From: Akkermansiaceae bacterium
GTDB taxonomy: Bacteria > Verrucomicrobiota > Verrucomicrobiia > Verrucomicrobiales > Akkermansiaceae
Assembly (NCBI GenBank): GCA_024233115.1
Contig: JACKQB010000001.1
Location: 868,001-932,000, forward strand
Direction of reading: 5' to 3'
Length of the DNA: 64,000 bases
In this document: positions 45,676-54,284 of the stretch, in pieces
Position numbering within the stretch: position 1 is the first letter of the stretch
How the letters are laid out: every line of letters starts with the position of its first letter
Notes under the pieces: model-generated
Seen by the model: only the letters and a program-made list of their open reading frames with translations
What the model was told of the DNA's origin: nothing
Databases searched by the model: none
Position numbers and translations under genes: made by a program

Positions 45676-47157
45676 ATGATTAAAAAACTTATAATTGTAT
45701 ACGCTTTATCGTTGTTCTCCGCGCAAGCCGGGATCGCTGTCCACATGATTGAAGACAAATATTGTCTACAAACCGGGGCGAAGGATACAAGTTTCGTTGG
45801 TGGGCAGTTGTTTTTCGAGATCAACGATGGGTATTATGTAACCAACCCGGACCCGTTGATTCCGCCGGATGCTTTGGTGCTTGAAGGTGACCTTGATGGC
45901 GACGGGATTACAGATGCTTTTCAGGTGCTCTCGCTGATCAGCGTTTTTAATACCACGGAATTGGCCCCTTATCAGAAGGACCGGGTGAGGCTGATCAGTG
46001 CGCCTGTATCGGAACTGCCTCGTCCGCTGGTGGGATTCACCGATTATAGTTTCTCGGTGCAGTGGGATTATGACAACCTCCAGTCATTGCAGGAATACAC
46101 CTTGGCCGGTTACAGGGCCTCGCGGGTATTTGATGCCACTAGCGCAGGGCGTAAACAAATGGACAGGATGGTCGTACCCGGCTCCTATACCCTGGAGCTG
46201 CCAGTCTATAACGGACACCCTGCGTCGCGACACTACAGAGGGGTGAATATTACGTCGATACCTGAAATCTACCCCGGACGGGATCAGGCGGCGTTACCAC
46301 AGGGTTTCCGATTTACCAATGCATTCAATGCCAATGGAATGATCGAAATCGACCCGAGGGTGGCGGTCGATTTGACCTGGGAAGGAATCACAGCCACAAC
46401 CATTCTGCCCACGGATCGAGTGGGTATCAGCTTCTTTAATACCCAGAGACCCCTCGCCAACCGTGTCACTGGAACCGAAGTTTTGGACCCGGTCCTCATT
46501 CAAGGTGTAGGTTTCCCGTTCCCAACTATTTACCTTGCAGCTAATAAATACAGTGGTGTCTACAGAATCCCTCCCTCCATCCTGACACCGGTTGACTTGA
46601 GTGTGCCAACGACGGTCTTTGCTGAAATTAGAATTGAGAGGGGTGATTTTAACCAGTCACCCTACCCGGCAGGTTATTTGGCTACCCGGTCATTACAGGT
46701 GCAGCTTCAGTTGGTTGATACCTATGCGGGCTTTGCGCTTGCCTTGTCCCGGTTCGATCCAGGTGAGGATAGGTCGCCCAATGCTGATCCCGACGGTGAT
46801 GGTTTCAGTAATCTCATTGAATTTGCCATGGGGAGTGACCCCTCTGATGTCGCTTCAACTCCGGATGTGACACCTGCTAACATCGGTGCTACGCCGGGTG
46901 TGTTTGAAGTGACCCCATTGGGAGACGGCAGGTGTAATGTTTCACTTACCAAGCGTCCCAATGTGGGCACTGGGCTGACCTACTACATCGAGCACTCCGA
47001 GGACATGGTGAATTGGACCCGCATCCCAACCGGCGGTAATGCCAATTGGGTCGAGAACATCAACGATGCTACAACGCTCGAGGTGACAAGTGTCGCCCCC
47101 ATCGTCCCTGGTGTCGCTCCAGGTTGCTACTTCCGCGTTGCCGTCGAATTGAACTGA
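45676..47157 (+). CDS. secreted protein with DxDxDG calcium motifs, verrucomicrobial type
   Basis: 493 residues from ATG 45676 with a signal peptide (MIKKLIIVYALSLFSAQAG). Two calcium-binding loops are visible: GDLDGDGITD near residue 75 and ADPDGDGFSNLIEFAMGSDP near residue 374, the latter typical of thrombospondin-3/dockerin-like repeats in Verrucomicrobiota. The C-terminal ~90 residues (TYYIEHSEDMVNWTRIP) match a domain often at the end of verrucomicrobial exported proteins. No catalytic domain is recognised. Probably surface-exposed; function unknown. Confidence 0.78.
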   Translation: MIKKLIIVYALSLFSAQAGIAVHMIEDKYCLQTGAKDTSFVGGQLFFEINDGYYVTNPDPLIPPDALVLEGDLDGDGITDAFQVLSLISVFNTTELAPYQKDRVRLISAPVSELPRPLVGFTDYSFSVQWDYDNLQSLQEYTLAGYRASRVFDATSAGRKQMDRMVVPGSYTLELPVYNGHPASRHYRGVNITSIPEIYPGRDQAALPQGFRFTNAFNANGMIEIDPRVAVDLTWEGITATTILPTDRVGISFFNTQRPLANRVTGTEVLDPVLIQGVGFPFPTIYLAANKYSGVYRIPPSILTPVDLSVPTTVFAEIRIERGDFNQSPYPAGYLATRSLQVQLQLVDTYAGFALALSRFDPGEDRSPNADPDGDGFSNLIEFAMGSDPSDVASTPDVTPANIGATPGVFEVTPLGDGRCNVSLTKRPNVGTGLTYYIEHSEDMVNWTRIPTGGNANWVENINDATTLEVTSVAPIVPGVAPGCYFRVAVELN

Positions 47158-47185
47158 CCTTCAAGGCTTCGCAGCACTTTACAAT

Positions 47186-47217
47186 GGACTCCAAGATGCT
47201 TGGAGTCCTTTTATTTT
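47186..47217 (+). terminator. rho-independent terminator after the secreted protein gene
   Basis: A perfect 10-bp stem GGACTCCAAG/CTTGGAGTCC with a 3-nt loop ATG, followed by TTTTATTTT. Confidence 0.95.
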
Positions 47218-47268
47218 GTAATAATTGGCTTTGTTTCCAGGCTTGATCGTGATCATGCTTCCCCAGCG

Positions 47269-48312
47269 ATGATCTGCGACACAACGGAACTTGGAAATTA
47301 TTTAAATGGGCGGAAACCGCTCTGTGCAATTGATACCGAGGCAGACAGCCTGCACCGCTACAGTGAGAGCTTGTGCCTGGTGCAGTTCAGTGACGGCGAT
47401 AGCCATGTCTTGATCGATCCGCTCGCGATCGAGGACCTGAGTCCATTGCGCAACTACCTGGAGAATGCCACCTGTTGGATGCATGGAGCCGATTACGATA
47501 TGCACATGCTGAAAACCAATCTGGGTGTGATTCCGCCCACGGTTTTTGATACCCAGATCGGAGCGCGGTTGCTGGGGGTTCGTAAATTTGGTTATGGTGA
47601 CCTGGTGACTCATTACATGGATGTGCAGCTTGAAAAAACATCACAGAAGGCAGACTGGGCCAAGCGCCCGCTTACACCTGTGATGGAGGAGTATGCCCTC
47701 AATGATGTCATCTACCTGCTGCCCATGGCGGATATGATCGTTTCCAAATTGAAGGAGGCTGGGAGATATGATTGGTTTACCGAGAGCTGCGAAGCGGCCC
47801 GCGCCAAGTCCATGGAGAAAAAACAAGAGAAGGAGGATCGCTGGCGTATCAAAGGCAGCGGTAAACTTGATCCGTTAGGTTTGAATTACCTCAGGGCTCT
47901 CTGGTATTGGCGTGATTACGAAGCCGAACAATGGGATCGCCCCCCGTTTATGGTAACCGGGAACAAGCAATTGTTAGAATGGGTGGCAAGTCTTCAAGAA
48001 GGCAGGAAGCCTGTGCTTCCACGCCATTTCAGGACCAGTCGTGTTAGAAATTTCCAACAAGCCGTTGCTAAAGCCAGGAAGGTGGCGCCAGAGGACATGC
48101 CGCAACGCATCCGTGGTAAACGTCGCCGTAAGGAAAAGGAATTTGATGCCCGGCTTGATGAACTGATTGCAAAAAGAAACCGGGTTGCAGCGGAGCTCGA
48201 TATCGACAGCTCATTGATTGCACCCCGCGCCGTACTCGAAGCCTTGGCCGGCAAACACGAGGGAGCTGAGGAGATGTTGCTTAACTGGCAAAGGAATCTG
48301 CTTGGCATTTAA
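47269..48312 (+). CDS. rnd: ribonuclease D
   Basis: 347 residues from ATG 47269. DEDD-type exonuclease motifs: AIDTEADSLHRY (DxE), MHGADYDMHML (second Asp) and the third motif EYALNDVIYLL (Tyr-x3-Asp). An HRDC-type helical domain follows (~200-290, ALWYWRDYEAEQWDRPPF). The tail is rich in Lys and Arg. It trims 3' ends of tRNA and other stable RNAs. It is transcribed separately, after a terminator. Confidence 0.92.
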   Translation: MICDTTELGNYLNGRKPLCAIDTEADSLHRYSESLCLVQFSDGDSHVLIDPLAIEDLSPLRNYLENATCWMHGADYDMHMLKTNLGVIPPTVFDTQIGARLLGVRKFGYGDLVTHYMDVQLEKTSQKADWAKRPLTPVMEEYALNDVIYLLPMADMIVSKLKEAGRYDWFTESCEAARAKSMEKKQEKEDRWRIKGSGKLDPLGLNYLRALWYWRDYEAEQWDRPPFMVTGNKQLLEWVASLQEGRKPVLPRHFRTSRVRNFQQAVAKARKVAPEDMPQRIRGKRRRKEKEFDARLDELIAKRNRVAAELDIDSSLIAPRAVLEALAGKHEGAEEMLLNWQRNLLGI

Positions 48313-48359
48313 GGTTGCTCAGGTTTGCATGTGTCAGCTGGTTGACAGCCATTTCCCCC

Positions 48360-48812
48360 ATGCCCCAGTCATCAGAAAAAAACCTGCTTAGATTCGGTTG
48401 TCCCGCCTGCGGGATACGTCTTGTTGTCGATCGGTCCATTGCCGGAACCGAGGGCCCATGCCCATCGTGCGGCGCGCGTATTGTGGCCCCCCCATTGGAG
48501 GTTTCCAGATCCTTGGTGGAGAAGCAGGCCGCGCCGGTTAATATCAAACCCCGAGGTGTGTCGACAGGCCCCATGCCACCATCTTCGCAAGGCACGGTGC
48601 TTGAGCCTTCACCGCATCCGTCCCAGGCTCCTGACGCCGGACAGGTGAGGGAGCACGTCCGGCGCAAACGATCCGTCAACCCCACGACAGCTCTATCCGA
48701 GAAGGACCGTGAACAAAAAGATCTCAAGGTATTCTTTAAAATGGTTCTGGCTGCGATCGTGGTCGCCGGGATCGCATTCGCTGTCTATTACTTCCTGAAA
48801 CAGGCAAGTTAG
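48360..48812 (+). CDS. zinc-ribbon protein with C-terminal membrane anchor
   Basis: 150 residues from ATG 48360. A zinc ribbon with CPAC and CPSC pairs at ~14-38 is followed by a disordered Pro/Ser-rich linker, a charged stretch and a C-terminal membrane helix (~128-145). The layout is common among regulatory or scaffold tail-anchored proteins, but I recognise no specific family. It lies 48 bp after rnd and 131 bp before gyrB. Confidence 0.75.
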   Translation: MPQSSEKNLLRFGCPACGIRLVVDRSIAGTEGPCPSCGARIVAPPLEVSRSLVEKQAAPVNIKPRGVSTGPMPPSSQGTVLEPSPHPSQAPDAGQVREHVRRKRSVNPTTALSEKDREQKDLKVFFKMVLAAIVVAGIAFAVYYFLKQAS

Positions 48813-48943
48813 GCTTTTTTCAGGGGCTTTTGAGGGGATTCGACGGGCAGCCGTCGGCCAGTGTCATTTCGGCAAAAAAAACAGCGAAAAAAAGCGAAAG
48901 AAACTTGTCTCGGGCAAGGAAATTTAAGACATTTGGCGTGTCT

Positions 48944-51535
48944 ATGTCCGATACCTCTCAAGAGCCCGATAACGAGCCACAAAACGCAGCTTCAGGCGAT
49001 ACCGAATCTGCTGATACCAACGTCTCTGATGCCCAGGAATACGGGGCGTCACAAATTGATAAACTCGAGGGGCTTGATGCCGTTCGCAAACGTCCCGGGA
49101 TGTATATCGGGGACCCTGATGTGCGCGGTCTGCACCACTGCGTGTTCGAGGTGCTCGATAACTCGATTGATGAACACCTCGCCGGCTATTGTAAGGTCAT
49201 TAAAATTGGCCTGCATATCGATGGCTCGGCCTCCATCGAGGATGATGGGCGTGGCATCCCCGTAGAGATGCACCCCAAATTCGGTATTCCAGCCGTGGAG
49301 CTTGTGCTGACCAGTCTGCATGCCGGTGGTAAATTCGGACAGGGTGCTTACAAATACTCCGGCGGCCTCCACGGTGTGGGTGCCAAGTGTGTCAATGCCT
49401 TGTCCGACTGGTTTAAAGCCGAGGTCAGCCGCGAGGGTAAGGTCCACTCCATCACCTTTGAGCGGGGGAAAACGACCAAGCCTCTCGAGGTCATCGGGGA
49501 GGTGGATGCCAAACACACGGGCACCAAGATCACCTTCTTCCCGGATGCCACCATTTTCACCGATACCATTGAGTTTGAATTTGCCCGTCTTTCCACACGC
49601 CTTCGCGAACTCGCATTCCTGAACCCGGGGCTCGTCATCGAGCTTGAGGATGAACGGCCGGAGAGTGCTAAAAAACAACGCTTCTACTACGCCAAGGGGA
49701 TTGAGGAATTTGTTGCCCAGCTCGGGGAAAACAAGACATTGGTCCACGCCGAGCCCGTCATTATCAAAGGCAAGCGCAAGATCGAGGTCGACTACGATGG
49801 GAAAATTGCGAAAGACGACGTTTTTGCCGATGTTGTCTTCCAATACAATGACAGCTATCAGGACAACATCCTCTGTTTTGCCAACTCCATACCAAACGCC
49901 GACGGCGGAACCCACCTAACCGGCTTCCGTGGTGCTCTAACAAGGTCGATCAACCAGTATGCCAAGGCAAATAAAATCCTTAAAGACAAAGACCCCGCCC
50001 TGTCGGGTGATGACGTCCGCGAAGGCATTGTCTGTGTGCTGAGTGTGAAGATGCCGAACCCGCGTTTCAGCTCACAAACCAAGGATAAACTTGTTAACGC
50101 CGAGATCGAAGGCGTGGTCAGTTCCATCGTTTATGAGGGGCTGCAAGAATACTTTGAGCAAAACCCGGCACTCGCCAAAACCATCATCGACAAAGCGGTC
50201 AATGCCGCCCGCGCCCGTGAAGCAGCACGCAAGGCTCGCGAGACGGTTCGTAAGTCGGTGCTTTCCGGAGGCGGGTTACCCGGAAAACTCGCCGACTGCT
50301 CAGAGCGCGACCCCGCGAAGTCTGAAATTTATATTGTGGAGGGCGACTCCGCAGGGGGGTCGGCCAAGTCGGGCCGAAACCGTATCAACCAGGCAATCCT
50401 GCCTCTTCGGGGTAAAGTCATTAACGTCGAAAAAGCCAGGCTCCACAGGGCCCTTCAGAACAAGGAGATCCAAGCCATGATCACAGCCATCGGGGCAGGG
50501 ATTGGTGAGGGGGACCAGGAAGGAGCCTTTGATCTATCAAAAGTCCGCTACCACAAGGTTGTGATCATGACCGATGCCGATATTGACGGTGCCCATATCC
50601 GGACCCTGCTGCTCACGTTTTTCTGTCGCCATATGCCGGACCTGGTAAAGGCTGGCTACCTCTATATCGCCCAGCCGCCGCTTTATAAAGTGACACGGAA
50701 AAAACGTGAGGAGTATATAGCTGACGATGACGCCCTGAACAAGATCCTCATCACCCTTGGCTCCGAAGATGTCCGCCTACGGAAGTATGGCACGGATGAT
50801 GAAGTGGACCGTGATCTTCTCAAGAGTGTGCTCGATACGCTCGCTCAGCTCACCCGCTTTACCACCACGCTTGAAGGCCACGGAGGGAATTTCAAAGACA
50901 TTCTCTCCAAACAAAAGGACGGCCATCTGCCGGGGTTCATGGTGCGTATTCGCGTAGGCAACGAGGAGGAGATCAGATACTTTGATACCGAGAAGGAGTT
51001 CCTGGCCTTTGCCCACGAAAACCGGGATCTTCGCCTCTTTGACGAGGAACTCAGCGAGGAAGAGGAAGCCGCCTATAAGGAGAAATACCAAGGGGCGCAA
51101 CGCCGTGCCGTCAAACGGGAACTGCATGAGTCCGCTGCGATTTCCAAAGTACTCAAACGCCTCAATGAGTTCGGTCTGCAAACCGAGCCGTTTTTCTCAG
51201 AGGATACCCCCTTGTATGAGTTGATCGAAGGCGACGGAGCGAACGCGGAAGCGCTTCCCGTGTTTAACCTGTTTGAGATTCTCGACCGGGTTCTCGAAAT
51301 CGGCCGGCGTGGTATGCGTATCCAGCGCTTCAAGGGGCTTGGGGAAATGAATGCCAAAGAGCTGTATGCCACCACGATGGACCCGGAGAAACGCCAGTTT
51401 CTCCAGGTCCGACTGGACGAGGAAAACGCCATCGAAGCCGACAAGATGTTCGATGTCCTCATGGGCGACATCGTGGAACCCCGGAAACGCTTCATCGAAG
51501 ATAATGCGCTCAACGTCCAGAACCTCGATGTTTAG
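48944..51535 (+). CDS. gyrB: DNA gyrase subunit B
   Basis: 863 residues from ATG 48944. GHKL ATPase motifs DNSIDEHLAGY and DDGRGIPV, the RKRPGMYIGD opening and SSQTKDK are present. The Toprim domain has EGDSAGGSAKSGRNR and DADIDGAHIRTLL. Between the Toprim core and the C-terminal GLGEMNAKELY there is an extra ~165-residue segment (about 640-800) like the insert of E. coli-type GyrB. An acidic N-terminal tail of ~45 residues precedes the core. gyrA follows after 43 bp. Confidence 0.96.
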   Translation: MSDTSQEPDNEPQNAASGDTESADTNVSDAQEYGASQIDKLEGLDAVRKRPGMYIGDPDVRGLHHCVFEVLDNSIDEHLAGYCKVIKIGLHIDGSASIEDDGRGIPVEMHPKFGIPAVELVLTSLHAGGKFGQGAYKYSGGLHGVGAKCVNALSDWFKAEVSREGKVHSITFERGKTTKPLEVIGEVDAKHTGTKITFFPDATIFTDTIEFEFARLSTRLRELAFLNPGLVIELEDERPESAKKQRFYYAKGIEEFVAQLGENKTLVHAEPVIIKGKRKIEVDYDGKIAKDDVFADVVFQYNDSYQDNILCFANSIPNADGGTHLTGFRGALTRSINQYAKANKILKDKDPALSGDDVREGIVCVLSVKMPNPRFSSQTKDKLVNAEIEGVVSSIVYEGLQEYFEQNPALAKTIIDKAVNAARAREAARKARETVRKSVLSGGGLPGKLADCSERDPAKSEIYIVEGDSAGGSAKSGRNRINQAILPLRGKVINVEKARLHRALQNKEIQAMITAIGAGIGEGDQEGAFDLSKVRYHKVVIMTDADIDGAHIRTLLLTFFCRHMPDLVKAGYLYIAQPPLYKVTRKKREEYIADDDALNKILITLGSEDVRLRKYGTDDEVDRDLLKSVLDTLAQLTRFTTTLEGHGGNFKDILSKQKDGHLPGFMVRIRVGNEEEIRYFDTEKEFLAFAHENRDLRLFDEELSEEEEAAYKEKYQGAQRRAVKRELHESAAISKVLKRLNEFGLQTEPFFSEDTPLYELIEGDGANAEALPVFNLFEILDRVLEIGRRGMRIQRFKGLGEMNAKELYATTMDPEKRQFLQVRLDEENAIEADKMFDVLMGDIVEPRKRFIEDNALNVQNLDV

Positions 51536-51578
51536 TCGTAAACGTCCCCTACGCACCTAAGACCTATCCCATTTTCCA

Positions 51579-54281
51579 ATGTCTAACGACCACATCAAAC
51601 CTATCAACGTAGCCGACGAAATGTCCAAGTCCTTCTTGGATTACTCGATGTCGGTGATTATTTCCCGTGCATTGCCCGATGCGCGTGACGGCCTCAAGCC
51701 GTCGCAGCGGCGCATCCTGTATGCGATGCACAATGACCTCTCACTCAGCCCGACCAAACCACACCTGAAGAGTGCCCGTATTGTGGGTGACACCATGGGT
51801 AAATACCACCCCCATGGTGACAGTGCGATTTACACCACCTTGGTCAACATGGCCCAGCCATGGACGATGCGCGAAACCCTTATCGACGGCCAGGGAAACT
51901 TTGGTTCGGTGGAAGGGGATGCAGCGGCGGCGATGCGGTACACCGAGGCCCGCCTGACCCACATGGGCACGGCGATGATGACCGATCTCGATAAGGACAC
52001 TTGTGATTTCCAGCCGACTTACGATGAGACACGCAACGAGCCGTGTGTCCTCCCTGCCGCCATTCCCAATCTCCTGGTGAACGGTGGCACCGGTATTGCC
52101 GTCGGTATGGCCACCAACATCCCCTCCCACAACATGGGGGAGGTTATCGATGGTGTCTGCGCACGTATTGATAATCCCCAATTGACGATCGAGGAGCTGA
52201 AGCAGCATATCAAAGGTCCCGATTTTGCCGGTAAGTGCGAGATCCGTGGCTTCAAGGGGATTGACAGCTATTTCCACACCGGTCGCGGCAGTATCAAGAT
52301 GCGGGGCACGATGGAGATCGATGAGAAGGAGTCGGGGGCATCGATCATCACGATCACGGATGTCCCTCACGGAGTGAACCGCGCCGTCCTCCAACAACGG
52401 ATCGCGGAATTGGTGCGTGAAAAAGTCCTCACGGATATCTCAGGTATGCGCGACTTGTCCGATGACCAGACACGCATTGAAATCACCCTCAAACGCGATG
52501 CTAGACCACAGGTCGTGGTGAACCAGATTTTCAAACTGACATCCATGGAGACATCCTTCGGTGTCAACATGCTTGCCATCCACGAACGCCGTCCCAAGCA
52601 GCTGTCCATTATGGATGCACTGGACTGCTTTATCGAGCACCGCCGCGAAGTGATTATCCGCCGGACACGGTTTTTACTGCAAAAAGCCGAAGACCGGGCC
52701 GAGAACCTGGAAGCCTTCCTCCTGGCGCTGGGCCATCTCGATGATTTCATCAAGATCATCCGTGATTCCAAGAACCGGGATGAAGCCCGGGAGCGACTCA
52801 AGGCCTACACCTTCCCCATCACAACGGCGGAGCAGCTCGGTATCCTGATCCGTTCCCAACCAAGTGTGCAAGGTGAGAAGTATGTATTCACCGACCGCCA
52901 GGTCAACGCCATCCTCGAACTCCGTCTCTATCAGCTTACCGGCATGGAGCAGGATAAAGTGAAGACGGAATACGACAGTATCCTTGAGGAGATCAAAGAC
53001 TTCCTTGATATCCTCGCCAAGGAAGCCCGCGTTTTGGCGATCATCAAGGATGAGCTTCTTGAGATTAAGGAAAAACACGCCACCCCGCGCCGTTGTCCTA
53101 TTCTTCCCGATGAAGGGGAGATCGCCATTGAGGACCTGATTGCCAATGACGGTATGATTGTCACCTTGTCTAACAAAGGTTACATCAAACGGACAGCGTC
53201 GGCCGAATACCGTGTCCAGGCCCGTGGCGGAAAAGGAGTCCGGGGTATGGAAACCCGCAATGCCAATGCCACCGAAGAAGATGAACAGGATTTTGTAGAG
53301 CATCTTTTCTCAGCGCAGGCACACGATTACCTCATGTTCTTCACCAACACAGGCCGCGTCTACGTCGAGCGTGTCTACGGTATCCCGGAAGGCTCTCGCG
53401 CCTCGAAAGGACGCAGCATCAAGAATCTGCTCAACCTGCAACCGGAGGAGAACATCGCCGCCACCCTACGCCTTGAGCGTGTGACAAATGAGGATGGTGA
53501 CGATATCACCTTTGGTGAGGAAAATGGCTATGTCCTTTTTGCGACCCGCAGTGGCAAGGTCAAGAAAACCGCATTAAGTAACTTCCGCAATTTCCGCAAG
53601 GATGGGATTATCGCGATCAAACTCGACGAAGGCAATACCCTGGTCGAGGTGAAGCTGACGTCTGGAAAAGATGATATTTGCCTCGTTACAAGTGCTGGTT
53701 ACTGCGTGCGTACGAAGGAAACGAACATCCGTCCGATGGGTCGCCCGTCTGCCGGCGTCGCCGGTGTCAAACCCCGTGACGGGGATCACCTCGTCTCGCT
53801 GACCATCGTAACACCGGATGCCAAGCTCCTGGTTGCCAGTGAGAATGGCCTCGGCAAACGTACCGCCTATGAGGAATACATGTCCAAAGGCCGTGGTGGA
53901 AAAGGTATGAAAACCATGAACGTCACGGAGAAAACAGGTCGGGTCATCGGCGCCATGTCCGTCATGGAGGATGATGAACTCATGTTGATGACCAGTGACG
54001 GGCAGAGTATCCGTATCCGTTGTTCCGAGGTCCGCGAAACAGGCCGTGCCGCCCAGGGGGTTAAACTTGTTAGCCTCAAGGACGGCGAGAAGCTTCAGGA
54101 CATCGCCAAGGTGATGCCGGATGATGAGGTCGACGTTACCGACACGGATGAAGATCCCGAGGCTATGGACGGTGATTCGGCTATCGAAGTCGACGGCTCA
54201 CAAGAAACAACGGATGATGCTTCACAGGCAGGCGTAGATAGCGAGTCCGGCCCAGGCGACGATTCCGCAGGAGAGGAGTAA
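51579..54281 (+). CDS. gyrA: DNA gyrase subunit A
   Basis: 900 residues. The active-site Tyr is Y121 (MRYTEARLT). The quinolone region GKYHPHGDSAIYTTLVN has Ser82, equal to E. coli Ser83, but Thr86 where E. coli has Asp87. The GyrA box QARGGKGVRG marks a gyrase rather than topoisomerase IV, and the C-terminal beta-pinwheel repeats are complete. The last ~60 residues form a very acidic tail. It is followed after 3 bp by the AddB-like gene. No Shine-Dalgarno is present. Confidence 0.96.
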   Translation: MSNDHIKPINVADEMSKSFLDYSMSVIISRALPDARDGLKPSQRRILYAMHNDLSLSPTKPHLKSARIVGDTMGKYHPHGDSAIYTTLVNMAQPWTMRETLIDGQGNFGSVEGDAAAAMRYTEARLTHMGTAMMTDLDKDTCDFQPTYDETRNEPCVLPAAIPNLLVNGGTGIAVGMATNIPSHNMGEVIDGVCARIDNPQLTIEELKQHIKGPDFAGKCEIRGFKGIDSYFHTGRGSIKMRGTMEIDEKESGASIITITDVPHGVNRAVLQQRIAELVREKVLTDISGMRDLSDDQTRIEITLKRDARPQVVVNQIFKLTSMETSFGVNMLAIHERRPKQLSIMDALDCFIEHRREVIIRRTRFLLQKAEDRAENLEAFLLALGHLDDFIKIIRDSKNRDEARERLKAYTFPITTAEQLGILIRSQPSVQGEKYVFTDRQVNAILELRLYQLTGMEQDKVKTEYDSILEEIKDFLDILAKEARVLAIIKDELLEIKEKHATPRRCPILPDEGEIAIEDLIANDGMIVTLSNKGYIKRTASAEYRVQARGGKGVRGMETRNANATEEDEQDFVEHLFSAQAHDYLMFFTNTGRVYVERVYGIPEGSRASKGRSIKNLLNLQPEENIAATLRLERVTNEDGDDITFGEENGYVLFATRSGKVKKTALSNFRNFRKDGIIAIKLDEGNTLVEVKLTSGKDDICLVTSAGYCVRTKETNIRPMGRPSAGVAGVKPRDGDHLVSLTIVTPDAKLLVASENGLGKRTAYEEYMSKGRGGKGMKTMNVTEKTGRVIGAMSVMEDDELMLMTSDGQSIRIRCSEVRETGRAAQGVKLVSLKDGEKLQDIAKVMPDDEVDVTDTDEDPEAMDGDSAIEVDGSQETTDDASQAGVDSESGPGDDSAGEE

Positions 54282-54284
54282 TCC

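Noticed and set aside
47069..47329. Minus-strand frame across the terminator at 47186
   Set aside because: Overlaps two certain plus-strand genes and the hairpin; no protein features.
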